Shown: positions 51,230-62,509 of the stretch, piece by piece
Layout: every line of letters starts with the position of its first letter
Position numbering within the stretch: the stretch's first letter is position 1
From: Notamacropus eugenii
Taxonomy: Eukaryota; Chordata; Mammalia; Diprotodontia; Macropodidae
Direction: 5' to 3'
DNA length: 64,000 nucleotides
NCBI RefSeq assembly: GCF_028372415.1
Contig: NC_092872.1
Span: 283,026,206 to 283,090,205, forward strand
Position numbers and translations under genes: made by a program
The notes under the pieces: model-generated
What the model was told of the DNA's origin: nothing
Database searches by the model: none
Seen by the model: only the letters and a program-made list of their open reading frames with translations

Positions 51230-51966
51230 GAGAGGGGCACAGTCCTAAGAAGAGTCCCGAAGCCACTATAGAGGTTCCTCAATGCTCAAAATCCTCCCGG
51301 CGTCCTGGGACCTCCATGGGCTTTTGCTGGGCTGGCAGATCCTCCGAATCCCCAAGGTCACCTTCACACCCTGAGGAGGCATTGGAAAGAGACGGCAGCT
51401 GGGTCAGTTGGGATTTGTCTCCCACGGGTTTTCTTAAAGCGAGGTCGACCTGCGATGGGACGCCTGGGGCACATCCTCAGGGGTCCGGAGATGGGATGGC
51501 TCCTCTTGTCGGAAGCCTCTGAAACTGTAGAAACGTGTTGTCGCCTCAGAACTCGGGGTAATTCAAAGAGATCCCCGCAGCCCCATCTCGGTTCCTCCTA
51601 ACAGTCTTTGAAACGCAGGTCCCGGAATCATTAAATTAAGAAACACAGAGAGGTGTGTGCCCCGGGAGTGAGGAGGAGGGGGCTCGGGCTGACTCAGCGG
51701 GAACCTTCCAACCTTTTATCTTTCACCTCGGGATGTCCGACGTTAGGGGGTGGATTCATTTCCCCAGTAACGCTGAGCTTGTTTGACGTAAAGCCCAGTC
51801 TCACTGATGAGGGCAAGACCCAAAGAGAAACGTGTGCTACGCTCTTACGCAGTTAACTGAGAAATCCTACCCACCCCCACCCCCAAAAACCCAAATTTAT
51901 TGACAAAGGGAGAGCCGCACCTCCTCAAAATCCAGCACCTCTGAGTCTCAGACACTCGAGGTAAGT
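51230..51966 (+). promoter_or_regulatory. CpG-retaining block with perfect splice donor: candidate promoter and first exon
   Basis: This roughly 0.7-kb stretch keeps many CpGs (I count more than 25) while nearly all the rest of the window is CpG-depleted, and contains no recognised transposon. It includes 'tgactcagc' at 51690-51698, matching the antioxidant-response/MARE-type core TGACnnnGC, and 'tgacgta' near 51785. It ends 'ctcgag|gtaagt' at 51960/51961, a consensus U1 splice donor. Plus-strand frames at 51316-51522 and 51653-51856 are short (68 and 67 codons). A CpG-island promoter with a non-coding or short-ORF first exon fits. Chance and a decayed GC-rich repeat are alternatives. Confidence 0.4.
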
Positions 51967-52225
51967 GCCTGCCTCTGTTTACTTTTCTAATGTCTCCCCA
52001 GCTAGACCCCATAGAGTTCAGAGACAGATCCCTTCATGTACCCAGGGCAGAGCAGCCCCCAGTCCAAGAAATGGGATCTATTGACATTTGTGGCCATTGG
52101 GACCTAGACCTTCCCAGAGGTTCATCTCTAGGAAGGAGCAGAAGCAGGATCTGAATCTGCCCCTCGGAAACTCCAAACTCAGCACTCTGTCCAGACTGCA
52201 CTACGTAAACAGGAAAAGTCTGGTT
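51967..52225. other. unassigned DNA (intron if the donor at 51961 is used)
   Basis: No repeat recognised with confidence. Confidence 0.35.
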
Positions 52226-52229
52226 TGAT

Positions 52230-52320
52230 TGAGATGCAGTAGAAATCATGAGCTTGAATCCGAACTCACACTGACCAGCAGCATGACCCTGGAAAAGTCT
52301 TGGGGAAATTGAGGCCCAAA
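52230..52320 (+). mobile_element. MIR fragment
   Basis: 'catgagcttgaatccgaact' then 'gaccagcagcatgaccctgg'. Confidence 0.55.
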
Positions 52321-52324
52321 AGGT

Positions 52325-52445
52325 CCCAGAGTTGTAGCTCTAGAGGTGGAGGGGACCTCAGAGGTCAGTTATTAGAACCCCTTCATTTTACAGATAAGGA
52401 AACTGAAGGAGGCCCAGGGGAGCTAAGGGTCTTGTCCATCCATCT
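52325..52445 (-). mobile_element. MIR fragment, antisense
   Basis: 'ggggacctcagaggtcagtt' and 'ttcattttacagataaggaa'. Head-to-head with the previous MIR. Confidence 0.75.
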
Positions 52446-52599
52446 CATTTTTGAATCTCTTATACAATAGAAATTATCTCTCCTGAATGACAGTCTTAGA
52501 TAAGAGGATTGCCAAGGACCCTTCTGCTCTAAGTTAGGATCCTATGGCTACAACTGTTGCCTAGCCCAAAGCCTCATGCTCAGTTCATGCTTATAAACT

Positions 52600-52745
52600 G
52601 AAGCCTTGGGTTCAGATCCTAACTCAGATTTTACTGTGTGACCTTGGGCAATTCACTTACCTCCCTAGGGCTCAGTTTCCCCATCTGTAAAATGAGAGGA
52701 CTGAACTAGGTGGCCTCTGAAAAATGATATTTCAGTTCCATGGCT
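52600..52745 (+). mobile_element. MIR SINE
   Basis: 'gtgtgaccttgggcaattca', 'cagtttccccatctgtaaaa' and 'gaactaggtggcctctgaaa'. Confidence 0.85.
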
Positions 52746-52759
52746 CCACTTAGTGTCTC

Positions 52760-52825
52760 CCGCGAGACCATGTACACACAGCACTCTGCACGCAGTAAGG
52801 GCTTAATAAATGTGGACTGATGACC
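52760..52825 (+). mobile_element. L2 3' terminus
   Basis: 'cgcagtaagggcttaataaa' followed by 'tgtggactgatga'. Confidence 0.75.
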
Positions 52826-52829
52826 TTCT

Positions 52830-53175
52830 GAATGAAGGTGCACACCACTGCCAAGTGCTGGTGTGAGGGCTAGAGAGGGGAACTAAACCTCTGCTCCAAC
52901 ACCTTCTCTGGTTCCCCTTTACCTGCCAAATCAAGCCTGAAGCCTGGCAATCTTGGTTTACACCCAGCCTTCCCATACAGATGGCAGCCTGTCTCTCACT
53001 GAGTGACAGTCTCTGGACACCACTAGGGCCAGAGTCTTCGATGGCTGCCAGGCTGGTGCTGAGCCTCCCAACCTGACCCCAGAGGAACTTATGTCATTTC
53101 TAGTTTGGTAGGAAAGATGGCAGGCTCCCCTCCCTAGCACAGAGGAGGATGTCAGTGAAGGATTTAATTAAGTGT
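52830..53175. other. unassigned DNA
   Basis: No repeat or gene recognised. The 60-codon minus frame is chance. Confidence 0.4.
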
Positions 53176-53179
53176 TTGT

Positions 53180-53420
53180 TGTTGATGTTCAATCAGATCC
53201 GACTCTTCTTGACCCCCCTTTTTTTTGGTGGGGGGGGGGTCTTGGCAAAGACACCAAAGGGGTTGGCCATTTCCTTCTCCAGCTCATTTTACAGATGAAA
53301 AAATTGAGGCAAGCAGGTAAAGTAATTTGCCCAGGGTAAACACAGGTAGGAAGGACAGATTTGAACTCAGGTCTTCTAGACTCCAGGCCAGGCACCCTAT
53401 CCGAGGTATCACTAGACCTG
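53180..53420 (-). mobile_element. marsupial tRNA-derived SINE, antisense
   Basis: 'tcagatccgactcttcttga', 'ttggccatttccttctccag' and 'gatttgaactcaggtcttct'. A T-run plus G-run (53211-53239) has expanded within it. Confidence 0.8.
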
Positions 53421-53424
53421 AGAA

Positions 53425-53845
53425 GATGTTGGTGTAGAGCAGCCCCAGGGTGGGAATTCCACCTACTGAAACAGGTCACTCTCCTCCCTCAACTTCTGAA
53501 TTAATTAACAATAGGCAGCAATGAGTAAGGCTAAGTGTCAAGGTCTGGGAGACTTCACTGTATGACCCCTGTCAGAAAAGCAGGGGCTGGACTAGGTACT
53601 GGAGGCTTCCCAAGGGGGCTTGCCAGAGGATGGGGCTTCCCATTAAGTGTCGTCTGAAAAGGGGAAAAAGAAATCAGGTGAAGTTCTCAATTTCCACAAT
53701 AACAGCTATCAATATTCAAGTGCTTCTGGGTAATTTAACACAAAAGAACGGCACTAGAAGGCAAAGGCCCGCTGTGTGTGAGCAGCATTTTAAGTTGATG
53801 AAACACACCCAGAAAGCCAGTATGATAACTGGTGATAGCCAAGGA
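53425..53845. other. unassigned DNA
   Basis: No repeat or gene recognised. Confidence 0.35.
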
Positions 53846-53849
53846 ATAG

Positions 53850-53992
53850 AGGAGGGAGGCGAGGAGGGAGGAGGGAAGGAGAAGGGGAGATGGGAGGAGA
53901 GGAAGAGGGAGGGGGAGGAGTGATGGGAGGGAAAGAGAAGAAGAGAGGAGGGAAGGGGAGATGGGAGAGGAGGAGAGGAGGGAAGGGAGACA
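53850..53992. repeat. homopurine (GGAGGGA)-type tract
   Basis: About 140 bases, almost entirely G and A on the plus strand. Produces the spurious Gly/Glu/Arg-rich (+) and Pro/Ser-rich (-) frames here. Confidence 0.93.
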
Positions 53993-55000
53993 ATACCTGT
54001 CTCAGGTTATTGTTACAAGGTGATAGCTTCCTGAAGATGAACCCTGTGAGTTGGTCCTCAGCCCAGCCTCCAGGTGCCCTGTGCTTCTGTCTGTTAGAGG
54101 CAGATTCCCTAAATCAGCCCAGTGGGGTCGCAGGTTCCTGAGGAAACAGAACCAGGAGCCCCTGGCCTGTTTATCCATGTCTCTCTGGAGACAGTGGAAG
54201 GGCCCAAGCCCCCAAGTCACATTAAGAAGGGGGCCCTTATTGGTAATCTTGGGCAGCTCCAGGTTCCTCAACAGGCCTCGACTTTGTGGGTGCACATGCA
54301 AAGCTGATCCTGCCTCTGTTTTTCATTCTCCCCCACCCTCAGATATGTCAGGAGGCCACCAGGTGGCAGAGGAGTTCAGGGTGTACTCCTTAGGTCCCAG
54401 AGAACACAGCCAGGAGGCCTGGGCAAGAAGGACTCTGTGTAGTAGGAGCAATGCCAGCTTCCCAAAGGGCTGCCTGGGGGTGGGTGGGGATGTTGCTAGA
54501 GGTCTTAGAGCAAAACATGGGTGTCTTCTAGGGAGATTCTGGTCCCAGATAGGGTTGGGCCAGATGCTTAAAGGTTCCTTCCAGCTCTGTCTGTGATCCT
54601 ATGAACCCAAGTCCCCTCTTTTCCTGCTGTTCCCACCTCAGTTTCCTCATCTGCCCTAGATCAGCTCTATGGATTTTTTCCCAGCTGTAAATGAGTATTT
54701 CTTCAAAGGCAGTTTGTAGCAGGTCCCTCAGTGCCAGGTAGTTAGATTAGGTGTTTTGTAGTTTGGGGGGGTGGGGGAGTGGGAGAGGAGGAAGGATCCG
54801 CTGGTATGGGACTTCCCACCACCAATGAAGATCAGCATCTTCTCTGTAATTTACAGAGAATTGTCTGTTAAGCCCACAAGACTATGGCTATAAAATCCCC
54901 TCCCCCAATACTTCCCCTCCCTGCCCCAGGCCCCGGCAGTACATGAAGGATCTATAATTTCCCAGACCACAAATTATGGATAACTGATAGTTTTAGAGGG
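53993..55000. other. GC-richer unassigned DNA
   Basis: The 181-codon frame at 54051-54596 is the longest in this part. It has no recognisable domain and overlaps other open frames, so I attribute it to low stop density. A G-run lies near 54767-54775. Confidence 0.4.
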
Positions 55001-55004
55001 CTGC

Positions 55005-55115
55005 CTGAGGCCCAGAGAGGGTAGTGGTTTGCCAAGGGTCACAGTCAGTGTCAGATGAAGGCAGGCTTTCTTGCCGCTAGGTCCAGCATTCTATTTACTA
55101 CACTACCACACTGTG
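55005..55115 (-). mobile_element. MIR fragment, antisense
   Basis: 'gcctgaggcccagagagggt' then 'ttgccaagggtcacagtcag' and 'ctatttactacactaccaca'. Confidence 0.75.
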
Positions 55116-55835
55116 GTCTGCATTGTCTATACTAACAAGAAAACACACCTTGTCAGCTGTGATTCCCAAATCAGAGAGAGAGGAAGGTAGATTTAAGCTG
55201 ACCAAGGGCAGAGACTTTCTGGGATTAGAAGCAGACTTTGGGAGAAGGGCACCCCGGGATGCCCTGACACAAGGGCTGTGACCACTTCCTGCCTCTGGGG
55301 GAGGCCTAACCTGACTGGACGGCCTCCACATGTGAGCAGTTCACTCCTTTCTTTGAGGGAGAGTCAGGCCCAGAGCCTCCTACAACTCCACCAAGTAGTC
55401 TTGTCTCCAGGGGAAGACAAGCTATCTCATTAAAATAGGAGAATAACTGGATCTTCTGGGGCTGAAGTGGGCTAAAAACAATAAAGGAGCAGGAAGGCGG
55501 TAATTATTTAATTAGGGGGAAAGAAAGATAAGAACCTTTATCTAAGCAGCTAAAGCCTATCTTGGAGAGTTGGCCTTACCTTGAGTAACTTTGTTCTAAG
55601 ATTTTTTTTCTTTTCTTTTTCCTTTTTTTTTTTTTGGTGTGCAGAGGGAGGTTGGAGACAGGGGCTCTGGCTTGGATGCTCTTCTCAATTTAATTTGTGT
55701 AGAGTTTGAAAAGCCCCACTCAATGCCACCATTCCCAGGAAGTCCTCCTTGATCGCCATGATTTGCAATGAACTCCCCTGTCCACAGAACTCCTGGCTTT
55801 GAATCTCTCTGACTTACCTCTTGTATATCTGAGGA
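55116..55835. other. unassigned DNA
   Basis: Contains 'gtaattatttaattaggggg' at 55500-55519, a homeodomain-type motif cluster, and a T-run near 55621-55636. Confidence 0.4.
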
Positions 55836-55839
55836 TCCT

Positions 55840-55910
55840 TAACCTGGATGTGGGGCAATGAACCTAGTGTAGCCCCCTCATTTTATAAATGAGGAATCTA
55901 AGACTCATTC
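55840..55910 (-). mobile_element. MIR fragment, antisense
   Basis: 'tagccccctcattttataaa' followed by 'tgaggaatctaagactca'. Confidence 0.6.
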
Positions 55911-55914
55911 CCTT

Positions 55915-57165
55915 CCCCTTTTCCCCACAATGTAAATGGAAAAAAGAAACTTCACAAAAGAATCCCTCAAAATGTCAAATAACAAAGACCCGGAATCTAC
56001 AGGGAAGAAAGGGGAGGGGGGAGGCTGTGCATGTGAACATTACATACAATGTCAGATTGTGTGTGTGTTATCTGTACACCTTCTTAAGATGTGTGCTTTT
56101 CCTGATGTATTGATTGGTTTGGAAGAATATTTTCTCTTTTTTAAATGAAATTATTTGCTGTAAAGCAATGTCTCCTTAAAAGAAGGCAGAATACAGGGGG
56201 AAGTCTAGGCTATAGGAACATAAGAGAGATCAATAAAGTCCACTTTAAAGGAAGAGCCCGCAAAGAATTGCACAATTTTGAGGGGAGAGAGAGGCAAGGA
56301 GAGAAGAGTGGGGGAAAGAGGAAGAAAGAGGGGGGAGGGGAGAGAGAGGCGGGAGAGACAGGGCAGGGAGGATTTCATGGAGACTGTAGAGCACATATCA
56401 GTAGAAAGTCTTAGCCCAGCACAAACATAAATACAACAACAGTGATTTCATTATATTGACAATACAATTCTTACCAACAACCCTAAAAATATGAGACTCA
56501 CAATCTCTCCTGAAAAGATGGAAACACATGGACAATTGGCACCTGTTCCAGACCCAGGAAGGTTACCTCCCACAAGATCAGCAGGTCCCAGCAGGCATGA
56601 TGCTGCTCAGGGGAACAACGGGAAGGGGGGAGGGGGCAGAGCCAAGAAGCGGGAGAGCCCTCTGCTCCACTACTAACCAGAAGAATAAAAAAACTTAAAG
56701 CAAAACCTTGCTCCTCTGGTCACTGGCAAAAGAAGTCCAAAACATGAGAAGAGGATTCCTAATTCCCAAGCCCAGGACCTCAGACCGTGTGCTCAGCCTC
56801 TCCTCCATCCTGTCTTCATTCCAGTAGCTGAGGCCAGTACTGTACATTAAGGAGTGTCCATTTTCAAGGGACAAGATCATGTGGAATCCAGCGGGTCCTG
56901 CTCTGTTAAGCTACCTCCTCAGGACTGGTGCTGGGGCCCCTTTTCAGGACAGTGAGTGGAGAAGGGCCATCCCCCCACCTCCACCCTGCCCCCCAGCCCC
57001 CACATCCAAAAAGTGGCCAAGCAGTGTTGAGCAGGAAGGCTCCTAACAGGCAGGGAAGGATTAGTGGTGTCCTTCAAGGCTCGGACCCAATACCTCTTTC
57101 CACATGAACCTGCAAGTGCCTCCCTCCTCCAAAAGGATGATCTTTTATTTGCTTTGCATATTCTT
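55915..57165. other. unassigned DNA with homopurine tract
   Basis: A GA-rich tract occupies 56278-56362. The rest shows no family; short ORFs only. Confidence 0.4.
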
Positions 57166-57169
57166 AGAG

Positions 57170-57375
57170 TCCATTATTTCTTCCCCAATAGAATAGAAGC
57201 TCTGTCTTTCTGACCCCAGCACCCACCACAGTGCCATATCCATTATCTGTGCCCATTACGCATTCAGTCTCCACAATCACTCCCATGGTCCAATAGCATA
57301 TGGCAGCCAAAGGATCAGAGGTCAACTGGGGTCATAGGTCATAGTTATTCAGTGCCCATTTGTTGACTGGATGAA
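57170..57375 (+). mobile_element. L2 3' end, diverged
   Basis: 'cagcacccaccacagtgcca' and 'cagtgcccatttgttgactg' followed by 'gatgaatgaa'. An insertion or expansion separates the two. Confidence 0.5.
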
Positions 57376-57474
57376 TGAAGGATCGCCACATGGCTGTCAT
57401 GCACACTTCTTTCTATGTGTTTTCTCATCTGTAGAATTTGACTTAGGGCCTGGACTGGTGGTTTCATTGGTGTA

Positions 57475-57705
57475 ACAATAATAATGACTTGCTCTTATAT
57501 AGCATTCACTTTACATATGTTATCTCATTGGGTCCCCATAACAAACTTGTGAGGCAAGTGCTATGATTATACTCATTTTACAAATGAGGAGACTGAAACT
57601 GAGAAAAGATAAATGACTGGTCTAGGATCACACAGATAATAAATGATTGAGGCAAGATTGGAATTTAGGTTTATCTGGTGCTCAGGTTGTACCACCTGGT
57701 AACTT
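57475..57705 (-). mobile_element. MIR SINE, antisense, near full length
   Basis: 'tatgttatctcattgggtcc', 'actcattttacaaatgagga' and 'gatcacacagataataaatg'. Confidence 0.87.
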
Positions 57706-58725
57706 CCAGGAAGGAAGGAAGATCCTTCTACCAAAATCTGTTGGCCCCTGCTCTGCTGCTCACAGTCTTAGAGAGTCTGGGGCACCCTGATAGGCTTAAA
57801 AAGTAAGGTGGGACACCTCTGTAGAATGGGGATCTACAGAGCCCTGTAGCCAACACCTCCCAGAATGGAGGGAGATAAGCATAAAATGTTGTCCAGATAG
57901 GAGAGATGTCCATGATAGGGAAGATTTCAAAAACTACTGCTGTGGAACAGATGAGGCTCCAGTTTGTCTATTCATGTCCTTGTCCTTAAAAATGAGCGTG
58001 CTCTCCTTTCCTCTACCCTCTTTCTCTCTCTCTCTCTCATCTCAGCTGCCACCATTATGCACAAATTTAGCAAAGAATAAGCTTAGTTCCAGCCAAGCAG
58101 ACCAATTACAGACCTCCCTCAATGTATTCATAGAGTGTGCGCTGGTGATGAACTCCCCAGTCATTCATTACCCTCTTATCACGGAAAAGGACACTGGTGC
58201 ATTTTCGTATCATCTCCAAGTTAATTTGAGGCTTTAAACATTTAAGTGTTTTAGATCTTGTAGGCATGGAGGATGGAGTGCGGAGGGAGAAAGAGATAGA
58301 ATTTATTTATTTACCCTCAGGTAAGACGGAGAATTTTTCTTCTCTCTAAAATAGCACTTAACTTTGGAGTGTCTCTATACTTTCAGGATATACTCACTCT
58401 GTCAGTCTACATCCCAAGCCCATTGTGACTTAGGAGAAGGATTCTGTCTGGGATGGCTGAAAAATCCACCTACCTGCAGCAATCCAGGTGATGAACCCTG
58501 CAGAATTGCTTAGGCTAGTCCTCAGACACAAATTACACCATCCACCTTTGGTCCCACATTTGAAACTTTTTGTGGGATTTGTCAGAACCTGCTCTCCTAT
58601 GGCTTAGCCTGGAATCTTCAGAGGTGATTTCCAGGTCAAAATGAGTCTTCAGAGGAAGACTTGTGCAAGGTGCCATTTTGAAACTAAACCACAAAGCCTG
58701 ATTCATGTAATTAGACACAGCCCCT
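57706..58725. other. unassigned, repeat-poor DNA
   Basis: No transposon recognised. 58050-58270 is non-repetitive, with motifs such as 'accaattacagacctccctc' and 'agttaatttgaggctttaaa'. Confidence 0.4.
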
Positions 58726-58729
58726 ACAC

Positions 58730-58875
58730 AATCCAACCCAATCCAACAATCATTTACAGTATTAAACACCTGTGATGCTCCAAACACCATCTTGGGTGTT
58801 GAGGATACAGGGGAAAGAAAGAAATGGTCCCTGCCCTAGAGGAATTTCCATTCCATCAGAGTACAATGTGTACGT
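58730..58875 (-). mobile_element. L2 3' end, antisense
   Basis: 'caacaatcatttacagtatt' then 'catcttgggtgttgaggata' and 'tggtccctgccctagaggaa'. Weaker similarity may run to about 59060. Confidence 0.7.
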
Positions 58876-59069
58876 GTAGAAGTCAATGCAGCCACCCTTG
58901 AGTGAAATGATAGGACCTTGTAAGAGAATGGCAATCCTGTGAGGAGGGAATGAATTCAAGGCAAGTTGTAGAAGAGAAAGCCCATGTGGGTGGGGAGGAG
59001 GGAAAATGGATAGAGAGAAAATTAACTGGCATCTAATAGCAAAAGACATGAATAAAAGGAAGGGAATAG

Positions 59070-59290
59070 GCACTTATTTGGCACCCACTACTTCTGAGAC
59101 ACTGTAGGAAATACTTTGATCCTCACAAAGTAGGTTCTGTTATTATTATTAGTTTACAGTTGAGGAATATAAGGCATACAGAAGTTAAGTGACTTGTCCT
59201 GGGTCAGGAAGAGTTGGAGACTGGACTTGAACTCAGGTTTTTCTGACTCCAGACACTGTGCTCTGTCAACTGTGGTGCCACCTAACTGCA
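59070..59290 (-). mobile_element. MIR SINE, antisense
   Basis: 'gttaagtgacttgtcctggg', 'gacttgaactcaggtttttc' and 'ggtgccacctaactgcatc'. Confidence 0.85.
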
Positions 59291-59339
59291 TCAATATAAC
59301 TCTGGAGAGAGACATGTTGTGAACGTAGAACTAACAAGA

Positions 59340-59835
59340 CTTTACAGTTGATTGGATATAGTAAGTGGGAGGAGAGCAGAATGAGAAGGCTTCAAGGATG
59401 ACTTCAAGGTTGTAAACCTGAGAAATGGAAGGATGGAAACAGGGAAGTTTGGAAAGGAGCAGACTGGGATGGGGCACTTAGAGGACATCCAATCACGAAC
59501 ATCTAAAGGGAAGTTGGAGATGTGGCCATGGAGCTCAGGAGAGAGGTGATCTGGATAGATAGATCCAGGAATTACCTGCATAGAGATGGTAATTGAAGCT
59601 GGTAGAAGTGATCACTAAGGGGAAAAGTAGAGAGGGAGAAGAGAAGAGAACCTACAACAGATCCCTGGGGACAACCTTGTTTAAGGAGTATAACATGGAT
59701 GATGATGCAACAAAGGAGCCCAAGAAATGAGATAAGTCATAATAGAAATACAAGGAAGATGTGTCCCAAAAACCTAGGCAGGAAAAGTATTCAGGAGGAG
59801 AAAGAGCTTAACATTGTCAGAGAAGTCAAGTTAGA
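59340..59835 (-). mobile_element. L2 ORF2 relic, antisense
   Basis: 'ggcacttagaggacatccaa', 'ccatggagctcaggagagag', 'ttacctgcatagagatggta' and 'gatccctggggacaaccttg' follow the reverse strand of L2 ORF2. Confidence 0.8.
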
Positions 59836-59864
59836 TGGGAAGCCTGACTCTGGTCCCTTCTTAC

Positions 59865-60015
59865 CTGGCAAATGTAACAGCCTCCTAATTGTCTTCTGCA
59901 GTCTCTCCAGTTCATTCTTCATACAACTGTCAAAATCTTTGTCCTAAGGTACAGATCTGACCAGTCACTTCTGTGATCAAAAATCTTTCAAGGCTCCTAA
60001 CTACGATTATTGCCT
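59865..60015 (+). mobile_element. L2 ORF2 fragment
   Basis: 'taacagcctcctaattgtct' then 'tctgcagtctctccagttca' and 'acagatctgaccagtcactt'. Follows an oppositely oriented L2 almost at once. Confidence 0.65.
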
Positions 60016-61035
60016 TCCTTCTTTCAGTATGGATGGCACCTCATCCCTGACTTCTCATCCTCTGTGATTCTTCATTGCTTTTCCTCTAAAGGGTGAACAA
60101 ACATGCCAAAGGCCTTCCTCTTATAAGTGACAATGCCCCAAATCAGACTATTCATCTGATCCCCTTCAATCCCTATAATGCATGCATTTTCTCAATAACG
60201 TTGCTAGTGCCTCTTCTTAGTGAAGCCCAACACTGGACAGTTGTTTGCTTCCTACTGGGCAGCTTTTTGTTTGCTAGCTCCAGGTTACCTGTAAGTTTAC
60301 ATCTTCATAGCTTTCTGTAGTCTAGGATCAATTACCATATAGCTATAGCCTCACCTAAGAACATCATTTGTATCTAAAGAATCTCTGTCTAAAGAATTTC
60401 TTTGTGTCTGAGAGTCCCTTGGGGTCATTAACAACACCGTGCATCTCTCCAACACTATCCAGCCTGATCCTCTTCAATATTCTGAACTCATCTCACTGTC
60501 CACCAGCAGAGCCTGTCCCAGATGGACCAACCTAAAGGAATAACCAAATAACTGAGTTCATAGTTGGGATTACTGTTTCATCCATTTAGGTTTTCCTAGG
60601 TAGACTGTTAGACCAACCCCTTTTGAGTGGTCATAGAACTTATCAAGGACAAGATCTCTGTGAAGTTCTGAGGCTTAAAGCAATTACTCCATCATGATCT
60701 ATAAATAGAATCATCTGTGGACCTTACCATCCCTAGAGAATTCCTATTCTGCTTGGATCTTGCATAGGGCATCATCTAGGGGAGAGGCAAATGCTAAGAC
60801 CCAACCTGTGAGATATGGGGATCCTGGGATGTTCCTGGACCTCCATCACAGGCACGTATCTTTTAAGTTGTCTAGGGATAAGCTTCCACCAAGCCATTGG
60901 CATGTTTTAACCATATCTTTAGGATATACAGCACATATTTCTGAGATGGCCAGGCTCCAGGGTCCAGGCTCTAGGCTGTAGTTATGGAAAAGAGTGAAGT
61001 TGCTTGGTGCCCAGAAGAATTAAACCAGTGCATTT
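60016..61035. other. unassigned DNA
   Basis: No repeat or gene recognised. Confidence 0.4.
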
Positions 61036-61039
61036 ATAC

Positions 61040-61255
61040 CACTCCAAGGTTCATATTCATTTTCTCTTCAGTCTTCTCAACCACCTTGTGAGGTAGGTAG
61101 GGCCAATATCAATTTCCTCATTTTGCAGATGAGAAAACTAAATCTTATTAATGAGAAGAGGAAGGTCCAAGGTCATGTGACTGATAAGCAATGGGGCACT
61201 GACTCAAATCCATGAGTTCTTACTTCAGATCTGGCTCTCTACCTCCTTCCCTCTA
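61040..61255 (-). mobile_element. MIR SINE, antisense
   Basis: 'accttgtgaggtaggtaggg', 'tcattttgcagatgagaaaa' and 'gatctggctctctacctcct'. Confidence 0.8.
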
Positions 61256-61659
61256 CCTCTTGCACCAATTCCTAGAAGCATCTTCATTAGCAAGTTCTGA
61301 CGTCTGAGCACTTACTCAGCTTTCTAAGCACCAATTCCCATGACCGCCATAGTGAAGAACATCTGTCATGATAGAATGTGACGCAGACACTGCTCAGCAG
61401 AGAAACACTACATATATTTTGAAAATAGGTTTAAAGCATGAAGAATGGGCAGAACTGGATCCATGAGACAATTCCATTTCTCTTGGAAAAACACACTATT
61501 GGTTGTTATCCTGGATCCCCAGACACATCCTATTACCCACATCACTGTTTACACATTCAATTTGGGAACCATTTGATCATGTTTGGGGGAATGATAGTAA
61601 CTCATTAGAGAAAATAAAACTCAGGCCCATGACAACAGGCATCTTTACCTCAGTTAGAC
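61256..61659. other. unassigned DNA
   Basis: No repeat or gene recognised. Confidence 0.4.
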
Positions 61660-61865
61660 CAAAAGATATTGAAGTTCACAGAAACATAGAAAGAACCATG
61701 GAAGCTCTGAGGTGGGAGGCACCCTCAGAAGCCACTAAGCTCAACATATACTGAACCAAGCATCTCCCCTACCAAACCTCTGGAAAGTGGTCATCCAGTT
61801 TTTGCCTTATGACCTTCAAGAAGAGGGCAGGTCACTCTCTCTTCAAGAAGCCCAGTTCCCATACA
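61660..61865 (+). mobile_element. CR1/L3 LINE fragment
   Basis: 'aaagtggtcatccagttttt' then 'gccttatgaccttcaagaag' and 'gcaggtcactctctcttcaa'. Confidence 0.65.
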
Positions 61866-61879
61866 AACCCAAATTTCCC

Positions 61880-62055
61880 AAGAGCATTGGCTCTGGAGTC
61901 ACATGGGTTCAGATAGGATTTCTGATACTTACTGCCTGGATGACCTTGGACAAGTCACTTCATTTCTTTGGACCTCAGGTTATCTATCTGTCAAATGAAA
62001 GTATCTTTGTAGATGGCCTCTGAGGGTCCTTCTACCTCTAGGTCTGTGATCCCTA
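61880..62055 (+). mobile_element. MIR SINE
   Basis: 'tcacatgggttcagatagga', 'gatgaccttggacaagtcac' and 'acctctaggtctgtgatccc'. Confidence 0.87.
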
Positions 62056-62163
62056 TCATTCCTGTGGTGACTGCACCTTCAATATGTGGTACAAATTAGC
62101 CTATACTGTCTAGAACCCTTTCTGCTTCAAATCCACACATTCTTATCAGCTCCATGAAGAACT

Positions 62164-62213
62164 GGATGGATGGATGGATGGATGGATGGATGGATGGATG
62201 GATAGATAGATGG
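62164..62213. repeat. (GGAT)10 microsatellite with GATA end
   Basis: Ten uninterrupted GGAT units, then GATA units. Confidence 0.95.
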
Positions 62214-62239
62214 ACATATGAGTGGGTGAACAGTTGTAA

Positions 62240-62362
62240 AATTAAAGAAAAACAATTATCAAGTACTTACTATGTGTCAAGTACTGTGCAAAGTGCCGGG
62301 GACATAAATAGAAAAGCAAGCAAGTCCCTGCTCTCAAGGAGTTTGCATTCTAATTATGGAGG
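62240..62362 (-). mobile_element. L2 3' end, antisense
   Basis: 'caagtacttactatgtgtca' then 'agtactgtgcaaagtgccgg' and 'ctctcaaggagtttgcattc'. Confidence 0.85.
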
Positions 62363-62509
62363 TAATGTATAAGGAAGGAAGCTTTCAGCTGCAAATCAGA
62401 GGAGACAACAACAGGGCAGCTGCAGGGTAGCTGGAAAAACCCAGTTATTCTTATGATGTAGTGACAGGGCAGATGCTAATGCATCTTCGTTAGAATCATG
62501 TCCATGGAT

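Noticed and set aside
53630..54141. Gly/Glu/Arg-rich and Pro/Ser-rich ORFs
   Set aside because: Artefacts of the homopurine tract.
54051..54596. 181-codon plus-strand ORF
   Set aside because: It lies in GC-richer DNA with overlapping open frames on both strands, has no recognisable domain, and nothing resembling a transcript structure surrounds it.
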